Assembly (NCBI GenBank): GCA_022539475.1
Contig: VCMS01000163.1
Location: 56,787-120,786 of the forward strand
Source of the DNA: Gracilaria domingensis
Lineage: Eukaryota > Rhodophyta > Florideophyceae > Gracilariales > Gracilariaceae
Length of the DNA: 64,000 bases
Direction: 5' to 3'
Below are positions 9,420-21,757 of this stretch, piece by piece (positions within the stretch are counted from its first letter, which is position 1; every line of letters begins with the position of its first letter). The notes beneath the pieces were generated by a model. It had not been told where the DNA came from. It worked only from the letters and a program-made list of their open reading frames with translations, and did not search any database. The translations under genes were made by a program, and so were the position numbers.

Positions 9420-10439
9420 ATGGTCTTCCGCTGGCTGTTTTCGTCGTCGTCGGCGTCGGCGTCGGCGACGCCCTCCTCGCGGCCGTCTGTCGAGGAGGCC
9501 GCCGTGGCTGACGAGCACGCCCTGGGCCCCAGCGACTCCACGCCCGCCGCCATAGAGGACCTTTCCCGCCCGCTGTGCGTCTCGCTCAACGCCATAGCGC
9601 CCGCGCTCGTGGAGGAGAAGCCCGAGCTCAAGCTCAGGGAGTACGACATGTCGCGCGGGCAGTACGCCATCAACGTGCTGGCGCTGACTCACAACGCCGT
9701 GCGCGTCGAGATGGCCGACATGTGGGGCGATATTATCCCCGGCTTGCAGAAGCGCTCGCTGCCCAACGCCCCGCTGCCGCTCACGCAGCAGGATACGGAT
9801 GACCTCCGCAAGTGGTGGTCTGGCTTTGCGCGCTTCGCGCTCACGGCCAGTTTGGTGGATGATATGGTCACCAAGAAGGCGTTTGCGGACGTGTACGTCG
9901 GCTTTGACAAGGAGACCAAGCAGATTGACGCTTTGTTCCACAAGGTGCAGGAGAAGAACAACGTCTACCTGGAGATGGCCTTCAAGAAGATGGCCAAGGC
10001 CGTTGAGAGCTTTGAGCGCGACGTGTCGGAGAATGGCTGCGCGCAGCTCGTCAAGTCCTGGCAGATGCTCGCCACTATGATTGGCGACGTCTACACAGAG
10101 TCCGAGCAGCTGATCGACCTCATCGATAGATGGGTCAGAAACCCTTTCGAGTACAAGGACCTGGAGAAGCAAGCCGCCAAAATCTTCACCAGCAAGAAGC
10201 GCTGGGGGGATGACGACGCCAAGCGCGGCGAGATGGTTATCATGCTGTGTCGATGGTTCACCGCGGAAGAACTCATGAGAGAATGGATGTTCAGAAACCT
10301 TACTAAGAAGGAACTCAAGTGTATTGAGAAGTGGATGAATGGGTACCAAGATGGAAGGCTTGCCATTATCGACCGCCTTTATCAGAAGAAAGCTGCAAAC
10401 GATTCCGGTGGCCATATACAACTCGATGCCATTCCTTGA
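9420..10439 (+). CDS. Conserved-looking helical protein of unknown function
   Basis: 339 residues from the ATG at 9420. A Ser/Ala-rich N-terminus of about 55 residues is followed by a soluble, mostly helical body rich in charged residues and Trp. I do not recognise the family. The segment LTHNAVRVEMADMW (around residue 95) resembles the first helix of hemerythrin-like domains, but the other metal-binding histidines are not evident, so I do not assign that fold. There is no signal peptide or membrane segment. It is transcribed divergently from the ING gene, with about 430 bp of very GC-rich DNA between the two starts. Balanced use of all amino acids across 280 residues makes a real gene very likely. 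Confidence 0.75.
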   Translation: MVFRWLFSSSSASASATPSSRPSVEEAAVADEHALGPSDSTPAAIEDLSRPLCVSLNAIAPALVEEKPELKLREYDMSRGQYAINVLALTHNAVRVEMADMWGDIIPGLQKRSLPNAPLPLTQQDTDDLRKWWSGFARFALTASLVDDMVTKKAFADVYVGFDKETKQIDALFHKVQEKNNVYLEMAFKKMAKAVESFERDVSENGCAQLVKSWQMLATMIGDVYTESEQLIDLIDRWVRNPFEYKDLEKQAAKIFTSKKRWGDDDAKRGEMVIMLCRWFTAEELMREWMFRNLTKKELKCIEKWMNGYQDGRLAIIDRLYQKKAANDSGGHIQLDAIP

Positions 10440-10592
10440 ACGCCATTTTTCTGCTTTTTTGGTTTTTGTACCGTTCATCACTCACCTTGTTTCAAAGAAC
10501 GCCTGTTTCGTGCCGTTTCGCCGTGCTTGCACTCCCGCTCTTTTGAACTGCAGTAAAACTCCCCCCGAACGCAATATATCCCAACTCAACAA

Positions 10593-10853
10593 ATGATGCC
10601 AGCGGCAACCTTCCTTGTAGCCAGTTTAGCTTTCTTATCGGTTTCCTTACTAGTAAACATGTTTGCATTACCGTCCCCTGCCCCACGCCACCCTATGGGT
10701 CCTCAAAACGAATCGAATTTGACTGGTGAACCGATAAGCGCAGACTTGCGAGTGGCGCAGAGAGCAAGTAGCCAACGCCCGTTGTCGATATCATGGACAT
10801 TGTTCAACGCCCGCGCTCGCAAAGCTATACCTATGGACAAGATACACCTGTAG
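10593..10853 (+). CDS. Possible small secreted or membrane-anchored protein
   Basis: 86 residues from an ATG at 10593, directly followed by a second ATG. Residues 4-27 are strongly hydrophobic (a signal peptide or one membrane anchor), and the remainder is polar and Pro/Ser/Arg-rich. An AATATATCC element lies about 20 nt upstream. I recognise no family. It may be a chance frame in the 3' region of the preceding gene. Confidence 0.25.
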   Translation: MMPAATFLVASLAFLSVSLLVNMFALPSPAPRHPMGPQNESNLTGEPISADLRVAQRASSQRPLSISWTLFNARARKAIPMDKIHL

Positions 10854-13800
10854 AATGAACACTGCTTTGAAAACTTTTGAAACAGCCAACCTTTCACCCG
10901 CGCTCGGAGATTGGCGCAAATCAAGCGAAGCCCGCCGTGAAAGTAAACGAGTCTGGCGCCAATATCTGTGCAAAGTCTGGGCGCGGAATCGTGTTAAAAG
11001 CATGCGCTGGCGGCGCTCGCTCCTTAAAGCCAACGTATATTTATCGGAGCCGCACACTTGCCCTGTGACCATTCCGATCCGCCGCTGGGGGAGGTATCGA
11101 CGATGATGATGATTATCATGTGACTGTGCAGTACGCATTCCGAATATGTTTTGATACGTCATGTGGTGTCGTCATCATCACCCAAAATCAAAGCCTGTAG
11201 TCGAATCGACTCTGCGGCTGATGCAGCTACCGAGGCTGAGTATCAAATACTCTGTTCCATATATTGTCAAAATATCATGGCACCGAATTGTGCCATGGTG
11301 TCTCAGTACAAGGGTAGTTGTTATCGTGTCATGATGCTTTGGTATATGCACAGCCATCTTGTCTGTACCGGTCGGTTCCCCGCGCAGCAGCATTGCTCAA
11401 GAGCGCGCCCGTTTGCTGCTGCTGAGACTGGTATTGAAGCGGAAGCTCGAATAATATTCATATTATGCGATAAGTGACACCCAAGGTCACCACCCAAGGT
11501 CACCCAAAACTTTCTGTGGTGCTATCAGTGCAAAAACTTTTGTGCGTAGCAAGGCTGAGTGGATCTCATTAGTCATCGCGTCGGACGCACAGTGCGTGTT
11601 TGACGCAGTCGTGTTGCTCACAAGGCGCCGTTTGGGTTGATGGCAGGGCGAGAAAGAGCGTTTGGACGTCTTACCCCCTTTCACTGCACTGACATTCTAC
11701 GCCTGTATGTACGGGACGTGCCTTAAAAACTTTTTTTGTGCGGACACTTTGTGCTTGCCGCAAGTACTTGTACAAAGATACTGGTACTTGGCGCACCACA
11801 ATCGTTAGTTTACACGAGTTGGTTGATGTTTCTCTTAAGCGTGTTGCAGCAACAAGTATGTTTTCCTATGTGCAGTGCTGTACCAGCACACACATACGCC
11901 AAGGTACTGTACCGGAAAGAAAACACCAAGTCCAATGAGGGCCAGTTGTAATTTTCGTTTTCCTCGGTCATTCTGATACACGGATGTTTTGATACGGGAT
12001 GGCGGCTATTTGCGGACGTGGACTGGTCAGGAGTGAGCTGTTCTTCCGTGTACCCAAACGGTGTGGAGTTTTGACAGTGCTGAGTATCTGGAAGCTCTGT
12101 GCCAACTAAGCCCCACGTGCTGGTCTGAAGAAAAAGCAGTTAGCAACTACACGTAGTATATCTACAACGTAAAGCGTGTTTGGGCGGGAAGGAATGAGTT
12201 GAGAGTGTCAGCCGGCACAAGCGCATTGGGCTGGCCCAGTACTTTTGACTTGTTTGGTGATCCACACGCGAATAATTGCACGGACGTGTAGATATACAGC
12301 GTGAGGCGGATTAAAAAAAAAAACACACACACGAACGAGAGTTGGGTATCTACCAGTACCTTTCGGTAACGATTTGATTGTAGGCTTACTAAAACAACAG
12401 GATTGATTGTTAAACTGTCATTGTGAGTGACGAATCGACTGTGCGTCAATGTTCTGGAGTTTGGTCAAATCAGTGATGACAAGTAAAAAGGCGCCATAAC
12501 CTTGGCATTACTATGGGCAGCTGGGCAAGGATCGGTATCATGGTATTATAGGGTTTGGCGACGAGGCTCCTTTCGTTCAATGTGTGTCTCCACTGTGGGA
12601 TGTTGGGAGAAAAGGCTTTTAAGCGAGTAGGCGTGACGCTGCGAAACAAGCAGGGCAGCCATTATGGTAGGATAGCGCGCTGCGCGCAAATGGTTGAGGT
12701 GTGGGTTGTGTTGCAGTTTGGGAAAGAGGACGCGGAAATGTTTGTTGCAAGACTTGCATTAATAATGCATTAACGGTTACCAAAAGGAGGCAAAAATAAA
12801 CTTTTTTTCTTTTTTGACAAACCTGATTTTTTTAGGTGTAAGTGCGTTAGAAGTTGGTGAGGCGGAACTACAACTGCTGCAGAGCGTTTTGAGCTTGCGC
12901 AGGTTGATGATGATGATGATGGTGATGAGGATGACCGAGCCATGATGGAGGCGGGGGGTGTGAGGGGGCGGGGGGAGAGCTTTCCACTAGTTTTATAACT
13001 AAAAAAAGGGTTTGAAGCAATTATGGCAATAATCGTCAAGGTTTACACGGAGGTACCGTACGTGTGTAAATAAAGGCTTTAAAGGCTTGACTGCTTGGCG
13101 GAACTGAAATGGTTGATTTGACTTGGGCAGGCACAAACACAGCGGAGCGAATGCACCAGTCGAGCGCAGGCGCAGATCAGTGATTGGCGGCGCGCAGCTA
13201 AAAATATATATGCAGCGGCGCAAGCGCGGCGCTGTACGCAGCGCTGCGGCCTACACGGGGGTGGGTTTATGAAAAAAGGCAGCAGCCAAAAATATGCGTG
13301 AAACCCTTTTGGGAGCGGCGAGATTTGGTGGCTGTTGGCGAGAGAATGTGCGGTGAACGAGCGCTGGCGGTGGAGAGATATCATACAGGGGGCGTCTGTT
13401 GACTGAGTTGGAGACGCTCATGGATTTGGTTGCAGGCACTGGTGCGGGGTCCGAAAACTGCGAAATTACAGCTTGCGCGAAGGAGCGAGATACAATTGCG
13501 CAAGGTGGCGGCGGGTACGGTGCGTGAGACGGTGGCGGCGCGGGCGCGTTTTTTCGCGGGAGGTGGAGGGAGATATGAGGCGGGGTGGGGGGGGTGAAAA
13601 AGGCGCGCCTGCGTATGGGGGTGCGTGGGGGGGAGGGGGGGGCGCGAGAGGCGCGAGAGGCGCGGGCGTTGAAAAGCGGTGAGTATGGTGGGCGGGGGGC
13701 GGGGGGATAGCACGCGGGGGGGGGGAGCGGGTGAGCGCCGCGCTGTGGAAGGAGAGCGTTGGGGGGCACATAACGGGGGGGAGGGGGGCGCGCGGGCGGG

Positions 13801-14400
13801 GGCGCGGGCGGGAGCGAGGGCGGGGGCAGCGAATGACGTAAGGGTGACGAAAAGGCGTGTGCGACGCGTCGGCGCGTGACGGGGCGGCGCGCCGCGCGCG
13901 CGCGCGCGCGCGCGCGGTCGAGCATTGCGCGCGGCGGCGGCGGCGGCGGCGGCGGCGCGGCGGCGGCGCGGCGGCGGCGGCGGCGGCGGCGCTTACACGG
14001 CGGCGCGCCTTTTTGGGCGCGCGCGGCGCGTAAGCTTGACGGCGCGCGCGCGCGCGCGGACGGAAAGCCGCGGCGGCGGGGCGCGCTGAGTGGGCGCGCG
14101 GCTGTCGGCAACGGCGACGCGCGGCGAGCCGCCAAGCGGCGGGCGCCAAGTGGCGGGCCGGCGGCGGCGCACGTGGAAGGCGCGCAGTGGGCGCGCGGCG
14201 CGGCTGCTCGCCGCGCGCGCGCGAGGCGTGGACAGATTGCGCCAGATGCGCGCGGCGGCTGAATTGAGCAAACGCGCCGCTCGGCGCGCCTTACAGCGTC
14301 AGCGTGCCGCGCGCGCGTGCCGCCGCCGCGCTTAAGGCGCGCGCGTGCGCGCGCGTGCGCGCGCGCGGAAAAGGCGCGCGTGCGTCAAAGCGCCGCGCAC
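10854..14400. other. Gene-free region; moderate GC to ~12.8 kb, then extreme GC
   Basis: No coding frame here is convincing. From 13.4 kb the strand is purine/G-rich (GGGGGG runs), then CG-alternating (13894-13915) and CGG-repetitive (13929-13991). Long overlapping frames on the minus strand (13251-14149) code only for Pro/Arg/Ala low complexity and are composition artefacts. The last part is the promoter of the zinc-finger gene. Confidence 0.45.
13929..13991. repeat. (CGG)n trinucleotide repeat, interrupted
   Basis: About 20 CGG units broken by single CGGCG interruptions. It lies between runs of alternating CG and could form quadruplex or hairpin structures. Confidence 0.85.
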
Positions 14401-14732
14401 ACCCTCCACTTGCTCGGCCGCCGCGCCGCCGCCCGCGCGCGCCGCGCCGCCCGGACTGTTTAAAAAGCGCCGCCCGTCGCGCGCCGCCGCGCTCGACGAT
14501 CACCGGTCGACTGTCGCCCTCCCCCGCCACCGCCCCCCTCTCCACGGCCCCCTCCTCCCAAACCCCCCCCCCCCCCCCCCCCCCCCCCTCCCCCAACCCC
14601 CGGCCACAGCGCACTCACCGCCCCCGCCTTCGCCGCTGCCGCCCGCCGCCAACGCCCCACCCCCACCCCCGCATTCCTCCGCCGCCGCCTGCCGTGAGTC
14701 GCGCCGCCCCTCCGCCGCCCCCCGCCCCAACC

Positions 14733-15191
14733 ATGCAGCATGGCCACGGCAAGCCGTCCAGCAGCAGCAGCAGCAGCACCTCTCGCTACTGGGACGACGT
14801 CATGTCAATCCCCGGTCCGCCGCGCTCCGTGGCGGCGCCCGCGCCGTCCGGCTCCTCCAGCGGCGGCTCGTCCTCGCTGTACCCCCAATTCGTGGCTCAG
14901 CCGGCGTCCGACATCGCCAAGCCGCCCAAGCCGCCCAAGCCCCCCTCGTCGCGCTCGCGCTCCAGCCGGCAGTTCTCGTGCCCGCTGTGCTCGTCGCTGT
15001 TCGAGCGGCGCGGCCACCTGGAGGCGCACGTGGAGACAGTGCACGAGGGCAAGCGCCCGCACAGGTGCCCGCACAACTGCGGAAAGGTGTTTGGGCACCG
15101 CTCGTCGCTCAGCAGGCACGTCAAGAGCGCGCACGAGAACCCCAACACGCCGTCGTCGTCCAAGTCCAAGAAGCAGTACGGGCCGCCGTGA
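14733..15191 (+). CDS. Two-finger C2H2 zinc-finger protein
   Basis: 152 residues starting at the ATG at 14733. Residues 8-80 are Ser/Pro-rich, with a KPPKPPKPP stretch. Two C2H2 fingers follow. Finger 1 uses C83, C86, H99 and H104; finger 2 uses C112, C116, H129 and H134 (the first pair spaced by three residues). The linker is HEGKRPHRC, close to the classical TGEKP linker. The tail is basic and Ser-rich. It is most likely a nuclear DNA-binding protein. A run of about 25 C residues (14564-14588) lies in the promoter or 5' UTR. The start was chosen because the upstream open frame is only GC-rich low complexity and TTTAAAAA at 14459 could serve as a TATA-like box. Confidence 0.8.
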   Translation: MQHGHGKPSSSSSSSTSRYWDDVMSIPGPPRSVAAPAPSGSSSGGSSSLYPQFVAQPASDIAKPPKPPKPPSSRSRSSRQFSCPLCSSLFERRGHLEAHVETVHEGKRPHRCPHNCGKVFGHRSSLSRHVKSAHENPNTPSSSKSKKQYGPP

Positions 15192-17752
15192 GCGCGGCGG
15201 CGGCGGCGGCGCCTGAGCGCGGCGTTTTGAGTTTGCATCACTCGGAGGCTGAGCTGTACATTTGGGACCGTGTGGAAGCGCACTGCTCTGTAGCCTACTG
15301 TTCGCTGATTGTCGCAAACGGCGTGCGGGTGTCTTATCTTATCTTAGTTGTGTTGTGTGCCATAAACATCCAATGAGTGCTGCGTCCAGTATTTTTGCGC
15401 GCGCGAGCACGCGCGCGCGCGCGCATAGCTGCCGGCGCCACTTTTTGTCATGCTTTACATGTTTTATTGCTGCACCCTGCTGTAACGCGCGCCGCGTCAG
15501 CCGTGCCCGCGTCGTGTATCGTGTCGATCTAATTGTTTGCTTGCTGCCAGCGTTGCGCTCAGCGCGCCGCGCTCACCCGCCCCGCCGCTGCCAACTTGTT
15601 CGCCGCTCTCGCATCTGCGCACCGCCTTGTTTTCCCGTCTGCCCCGCCCCTGACTACTTCCACTCCCGCGCTCCGTATATCCTTATTGGGTGCTCCATGC
15701 CGGATTATAAACCCCTGCAAAAGCGCTCGTGTGCCTCACCACTCATAACATTGCAGCAGCACCCCGCACCTCGTAAACACTTGTAAACACATCTGCATTT
15801 GTACACTTCTCTTTCGTAGACAACGCACCAAACAGCCACGAGACCCTAGCAATCCAATCCCAACACAAAAAGTATTCGGGCACCACAAGCAAATGCAACG
15901 CACCACTCTGTTTGTGCAACCAAAAAAACGCTACGCTTCCACAAATGCGCTTCTCAAGTTTTGACACGCAGCACCTCAAAACTAGCCAGTAGAACAATGG
16001 TACTCTTGATCGGTGCGCATGCGCAATATCGAAATAAATATGCCAACCGCGACGCCGTCGTTCGGTTGATGGCATACCGAAGTATGCCAAGATGTGTTTC
16101 CCCTTGGTAGCTTCGCGTCTCGCAGCATTTAGCGCAAAGTTTAACTGTACATGTATACGTTGTAATTATTAGTTGTGGCGTGGGGTCCCAACGCGATTAA
16201 AAGCACCCCAAAAGCCTTTTTTTTTTTCATCTGTTTCACATGTCAATTTCTTTACCGGCCCGAGCACAATTCTCGGCACAGCGCCATATAATAACTAACT
16301 CTGGTAGAGTACTCCCCGAGACTGAATCATTCACACAGATCAAAACCACAAAACGAGAGGAGCTGATTAATTCGATACAACAGCTACCGCATCGTTAAAA
16401 CACGTGACCTCGCAGATTGCATCGCCTTCACGGTACAATCTGTGCCAATGTGCAGAACCGACAAGACTTGTCAGAGATAGGCGATTCCAGTACCGTTGAT
16501 ACATTTCAGACCAAGTATCTCAGTTCGCATATTTAACAGCCGTCCATCAATTCTGCTCGTTGCACTGCTGACTGAAATTTACGGTTCCTGCATATTCGCA
16601 TTTTGAATAAACAAATAAATTTAAGCTCTTAAGCGAATGCTTAAAAGTAACAATAAAATATAAATATTGCTAATAGTGCATGAGTCATGCAAGAGCATTG
16701 CAGCAATACTCTGCACTAGCAAACTTCATGCATTAGTTGTCACTCTCCAGAGCTTGCTTTTTTGTCACTGTCGGATTCTTCAGAGAACAGCGAGCAACTG
16801 CTTGTCTCATTCGAGAAAACATCTGCAAAAAGATGGGCAAAACTGAAAGCTGAACATGTTGGCACAGTGTGCACACTTTTCGTACAAATCTCATTTTGTG
16901 TCAAAGGTGGCTTGGCATAGAATCATGTTTTTATACCAAGAAATTACTAAAAACTTTGATTGAAAGTTTTGAAATCAAGAAATACGCGTTCACACAAACT
17001 TTCGTTTTAGGAAGGTTTTTGTCTGGTTCGGAAATCCCACAAACTATTTCAAGCAACCACTTTTTTTCAAGTTCGAAAATTTTCAGGTTTGAAGAGCTGG
17101 AGGCCTTTCTAGTTAGTTTCCGCACCAAAATAATAATTTAGAAATAGTGCTCTTAAAATTTTATTTTGCTATTAAGCTATGGATTACTCAAAAAATCAGT
17201 AACCTTCTGCACAAACGTTAGACCACCGCCTTTAGGCATCGTTATAGAATGTGAGAAGAGAGATACGGTTGTAATCACAATTGTATTGTCTTCTCACAGT
17301 CTGCCTTTAGCAAATCATACCCCATTCTGCATGCATGCAGAATATCCATTTTGCGCGAGAACGACGTCCGAGGTGATTCTGACATTTTGAGATATTTTCC
17401 TTACTTCAAGCTATATTGAACAGTTTCGTGCAACTATTCTCTTCATCGGCTTTGCGAATCCCCTCGAGAAGCTCTAAAGTGTCCCAAAGCATTGCTTTGT
17501 AAATTTGTGCTCGCTTGAATTTTCAAGTTGAAAAGAGCTTATCGTTTTCAAGTTGTCAAAAGTCGCTGCTCTATCCAAAGCATTTTTCCCTAGCTTACGT
17601 ACTAGCTTTTTTCAGTATAACCCAATGGAAAGGTGTTTCACAAACACGCCAAACCGAAAAGTATGCTGGTCATGTATTTGAGAAGCCAAAAGTATGTACA
17701 AAACCAAATCAGTGTAGTAATATTCTCTTTTCGTTAAAAACGGTGAACTCCT
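15192..17752. other. Intergenic region, GC-rich then AT-rich; no gene seen
   Basis: The first 500 bp are the 3' flank of the zinc-finger gene with alternating CG (15395-15424). From about 15.8 kb base composition drops, and from 16.1 kb the DNA is AT-rich. Frames of 70-170 codons here lack protein-like composition. I find no RNA gene by eye. Confidence 0.4.
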
Positions 17753-19536
17753 TCATTTCTCGTACACAACCCTTCCCCCAAGAACAGTCTTCTTCACTTC
17801 TACTCTTGCAATGGCGCGCTTGGATATATCAAAGAGATTTTTGTTCAAAACCACGTAGTCAGCATACTTTCCTTTTTCAATCGTTCCAGTCACATCATCA
17901 TGACCCAATGCATAAGCCGGATTACTTGTCCATAGCTTCCCTGCGGTTTCTACATCTGGTACTCGCCCCGATCGCAAAGCTCGAGAAATGGAAGACAGAG
18001 GAGAAAGCGGGTCAGCATCCCAATCACTAGAGATCGTGACCAGTGCACCTGTATCAAGTATTCGATCCGTCGGGATCAGCTTATAAGCCCTGGCACCAAT
18101 CACTTCACTCATTTCATCCTGATATGATTTTGAGAGAGTATCCGGGGCCATTTGAAAGTCAGCAATGATGTTCAAATCCTTAAATCGGGCTTCATCAGCT
18201 TCATCGATCATGTAGGCATGAGTTATTCTGCTACGTGAGCCTTTCGCCCCTGAAGTTCCTTCAAGAATGTCGAGTGCCTTTCGTGTCGCTCCATCACCAA
18301 TCGAATGAAAATTAATGCTAAAGCCAGAATCGATTAATTCTTGGACATAGTTCTTCGATATTTGAAATGTCAGCATGTGAAAGAAAGATTGCGAAAATTT
18401 CGACTGTGTTTAAAACGTACCTTTAGTACCGAGTCGCGAAAGTACGGAAAGCCCTTCGGATACATTTCATTAAGTGGGTAGTCATACTCTTGCAACAGCA
18501 GAGCTGTTCCAAGATCCAAAATACCATCAACGTAAATCTTGGCTGTATTGAAGGATAACAGATCCGTTTCCTTCTTCCCATCTCTATAAAACCCCCTCAG
18601 TTTGCTCATCTGCTCGTCGAATGACTTGTCTGGGTATACATAAAGAGTATTCTTGGCGCGAACAGTAATATCACCGTTATCAAAAGCCTCAAGCCACACA
18701 TTGACGCTGTCTCTCGTCCAGAATCCTCCTGCGTCGGATAAAGATGTGATGCGATTTCTCCCTACAACGTCCAAGGCTTCAAGCAGACCGTCATACATTT
18801 TCGGGAAGGATACCTTGGAGGCGTCTCTAGCCTTTTGTTGAGCATTTTCGAAGAGAAGCCCATTGAAGTTTCCAGAGCCATCTCTTCCATATATGCCACC
18901 TCTAGGATCATTACCACCATCAATCTCGGCCTTGCTCATGGCCTGAGAATTGATCCATGCTCCGTGACCAAGATCATCCAGCACGATGACGGGTCTATTC
19001 GGGAAGGCCTTGTCCAGTTCGTCGAGGGGGGAGTCGTCAATACCATCTAGATCATAAAGGCTTGCACCTGCAGCCCGCAACCATTCCGTGGAATCGTCGT
19101 TCCGGGTGCATCGCTTCAAATCGCGGATGTATTGTGAAAGTCTTCTGCCAGGGTCAAGCGAGCAGAAGATACCTGGAAGTCTATTTATGCCAGCCTCAGG
19201 AATATGAAGATGGACATCCTGGAATCCAGGAAGAATAAATGCTCCTTTCATGTTTAGCTCTTCATAGTCATATTGACCGGCATTTTCCAACGCTTCTCGC
19301 ACGTCGCCTTCCGATCCGACAGATAGAATTACACCGTTCTTCTCGTACGCGAAAGAGTCCGCCACTGACTCAGATTCGTCTGCGGTGTACACAAACGCAT
19401 TGTACACAAGAACTGCTGTATCAGGCTTGCTCATTCTGACATGCCTAGAATGTCTGGTGCTGTTGCTCGCGGCCACACCAGAGAAGAACAGCACAAGGGT
19501 GAGCAACAAGGCGCGCAGAAATGTAAGGGGATGCAT
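17753..19536 (-). CDS. Secreted YtcJ-like metal-dependent amidohydrolase (two exons)
   Basis: Exon 1 (19536-18421) and exon 2 (18352-17753), joined across a 68-nt intron, encode about 571 residues. Residues 1-23 are a signal peptide. The metal-binding HxH is H109/H111 in PGFQDVHLH. Further amidohydrolase ligands follow in exon 2: INFHSIGDGATRKAL, RITHAYMIDEAD and the late aspartate in ISSDWDADP. This is the Amidohydro_3 / YtcJ group, which includes N-substituted formamide deformylases; the substrate cannot be predicted. The C-terminal strand (KYADYVVLN, then a closing Val/Gly-rich strand) completes the composite beta domain, so the gene looks intact. Splicing keeps the frame and restores family-like sequence across the junction. 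Confidence 0.85.
18353..18420 (-). other. 68-nt spliceosomal intron
   Basis: On the minus strand it begins GTACGT and ends ...ATCGAAG, with a CTGAC branch-point-like element (TGCTGAC) about 20 nt before the 3' end. Removing it fuses the two halves of the amidohydrolase in frame (phase 0). It is the best-supported intron in the window and sets the expected intron size. Confidence 0.8.
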
Positions 19537-19704
19537 GGCTGTATCTATACAACGTGCTAGAGCACTGGAGTCTGATTCGTGTTGGAGCTGAGTACGATGA
19601 TCAGAAACCGTTGTGCGTTTTGTGGACGTACGAATGGTCTCGCTTTATTTCGTGTGCCACTCGTAACCCTGGTATGTGTTCCGTGTTCCATCAAGTTGAT
19701 GAAC

Positions 19705-19756
19705 GACGGGCCAGCACAGCACTGGGACCATGGTCGCAGTTCTGTGCTGGCCCGTC
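19705..19756. repeat. Inverted repeat, 15-bp perfect arms
   Basis: Arms GACGGGCCAGCACAG (19705-19719) and its reverse complement (19742-19756) flank a 22-nt loop, just upstream of the amidohydrolase gene. Confidence 0.8.
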
Positions 19757-20764
19757 TATCAAATGATTGACAATGGCCCATCGCGAATGCCAACAAATGT
19801 CATTTGCAATGTTGGTTAGATTGATGATTGCAATGTTGGTCCTTAATGTTGGTCCTTGATGTCAACAAGACTTCTTCTTCATGTCAGGTCAGTTGGACAT
19901 GGACTGCATGCGCATCTGCGAGCCAATATTGCAACGAGCACACAAACATTCATCTTCAGGCAAGCCTTGCAAGACTATATGCAGTTATGTTCCTCCCCCG
20001 GAGGAACTTACTTGGGGTTTTTGTTGATTGGTCAGAAACTATGATTTGTTCTCAATCGCAGTCCGTGAATTTCACAAACCACAAGGCTTGTGGACCATCA
20101 ACCATCTCCGTTTTGCACTGTGTTTTTGCCGAAGGAAGGCTAGCTCTCCTCGAAGGCCACCTCTAGGAATTCTACCTTCTTGACATATATATCATATCCT
20201 CTTTCGTCCATTCGAAAGCTGTGCTTTGCAAATCCTTCAAGTGAGTGGTCCACAGTCCTGATGCGTGGGCAACCTACTTACTTGCTGCGAGTGACAAGAA
20301 AAAGTCAGCTGAATTCGCGGATTTCACGGTTGTGCTGCACTTGAGCAGCTTGTGAAAGCATTATAGATACAAGGAGACATATCATGTCCTCGCACAACTC
20401 TTTTGCTTATGTACATGCTTATACCGACCTATGGCTTTACAATAGAGAGGCAAGTTCAGCATCGTTTTGGACTCTCAAATATCTTACTTGTGCCCAAAGA
20501 TTCGCCACATTATCATCGGGGAACGCCTTTCTTCCAAACTATAATCTGGGGACAGCTCAGTCTTTCTCGTGGGCCACAAGCATATTCCCGGAATATGCTG
20601 CTGTACTGCGAAAAAGTGGAATTCTGCATTATGATGAGGTGCAGCGCGCTTTTATGCTTACGGAAAAAGCACATCGCGGCGAAGCACAAGACTAAACAGC
20701 ACGAGGGCTGTACGTTGAGGGTAGTTTGGCGGTAACGACAAATGCTGCGGAGAAATTTTGCGCG

Positions 20765-20831
20765 GTCTCGACGGTGCCGACAGTAACAACCAACACAATG
20801 TGTTGGTTGTTACTGTCGGCACCGTCGAGAC
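20765..20831. repeat. Perfect 67-nt palindrome (33-bp arms, 1-nt centre)
   Basis: Left arm starts GTCTCGACGGTGCCGAC and reads to ...CCAACACA. After a single central A, the exact reverse complement follows. It could form a cruciform, or be the footprint of a fold-back insertion or palindromic duplication. Confidence 0.95.
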
Positions 20832-21757
20832 ATGTCATGGGGCAGTAACTGGAAAGGCAACGGCAGCGATGCAGTGTTGGTGAAGGCGGAAACGTTGGAG
20901 ATTGAATGCAGGAAAAGCCAGCCCGCCAGAATACCAGAAATTTGGGTTTGTTCAGAAATTCGCTGGCGCGCCAGTGGGCCAAATGAGGCGGTCAAATAAG
21001 CGTTGTGCTATTCAGTATTGTTGATCCTAAGGTAGTCTGAAGCAACTCAAACAAAATCTAGAGCTCTCTCTCATTTATGAGCGGACTAGCTTAACTAGAA
21101 CTATCTGCGGAGCGATTCTGAAAGAATCGCTCTCTCACTAAAAAGGCCAACACTTTTTCGGTCCACTTCAAAATGATTTCGTTAACAAACAAAACTCTTC
21201 GATCGCTCAGAGGAGGCAGACTGAGTCGCCTCGTTTTGAGAGTGTTCGTATCGAACACCTTAAGCTGAGAAAAGCCTTCCGTATCTTACGGCTATTGCCA
21301 GTCCCACGCGGGCTGCGAAAAACATAGTAGGGTTCTGGGTTCGACGCGATCAACGGTTCACAGAAAGGTTTTCTTGTGAAGTCTGTGACGACGATAAGTC
21401 GTTTACTGCTTTTGTACTCTTCAAGTACGAAGCGCCACAACGTGTCGTAAAATTGAGTTCTAATAGTTCAGTAGGCTGTTCCTGTTACTGGACAACTTTT
21501 GTCGTCTGTGGGTAGCCTTTAGCTTCATTTTGATGCTGTGAATCACAAAATCCGTCGTAGATACGCGGCAACAGTCGCTATCAGAGCTCATTGCTTATCG
21601 AGAGTGCATTTTTGCGTTTCCGACATCTGGTGCACAGTTTGGCGAGGTAAATGGACCCCTTGAAGGTCCTTCCAGAACGCCGGATTTGGTTTCGACCCAA
21701 CCAGATTCAATCCGAAATCAAGCGATTTTATTGGCTGGTATTTGACCATCTGACCGG

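Noticed and set aside
9660-9760. Hemerythrin-like assignment for the 339-residue protein
   Set aside because: Only one HNxxR-like helix matches; the other metal-binding histidines are not evident.
13251-14149. 294- and 227-codon minus-strand frames
   Set aside because: Composed of Pro/Arg/Ala repeats from CGG/G-rich DNA; two overlapping frames of equal quality show they are composition artefacts.
14304-14732. N-terminal extension of the zinc-finger gene
   Set aside because: The open frame continues upstream through poly-C and CG-repeat DNA with no protein-like composition; the ATG at 14733 is preferred.
20384-20735. Two overlapping ~105-codon plus-strand frames
   Set aside because: No domain, no promoter, and the two frames are equally good, so neither is supported.
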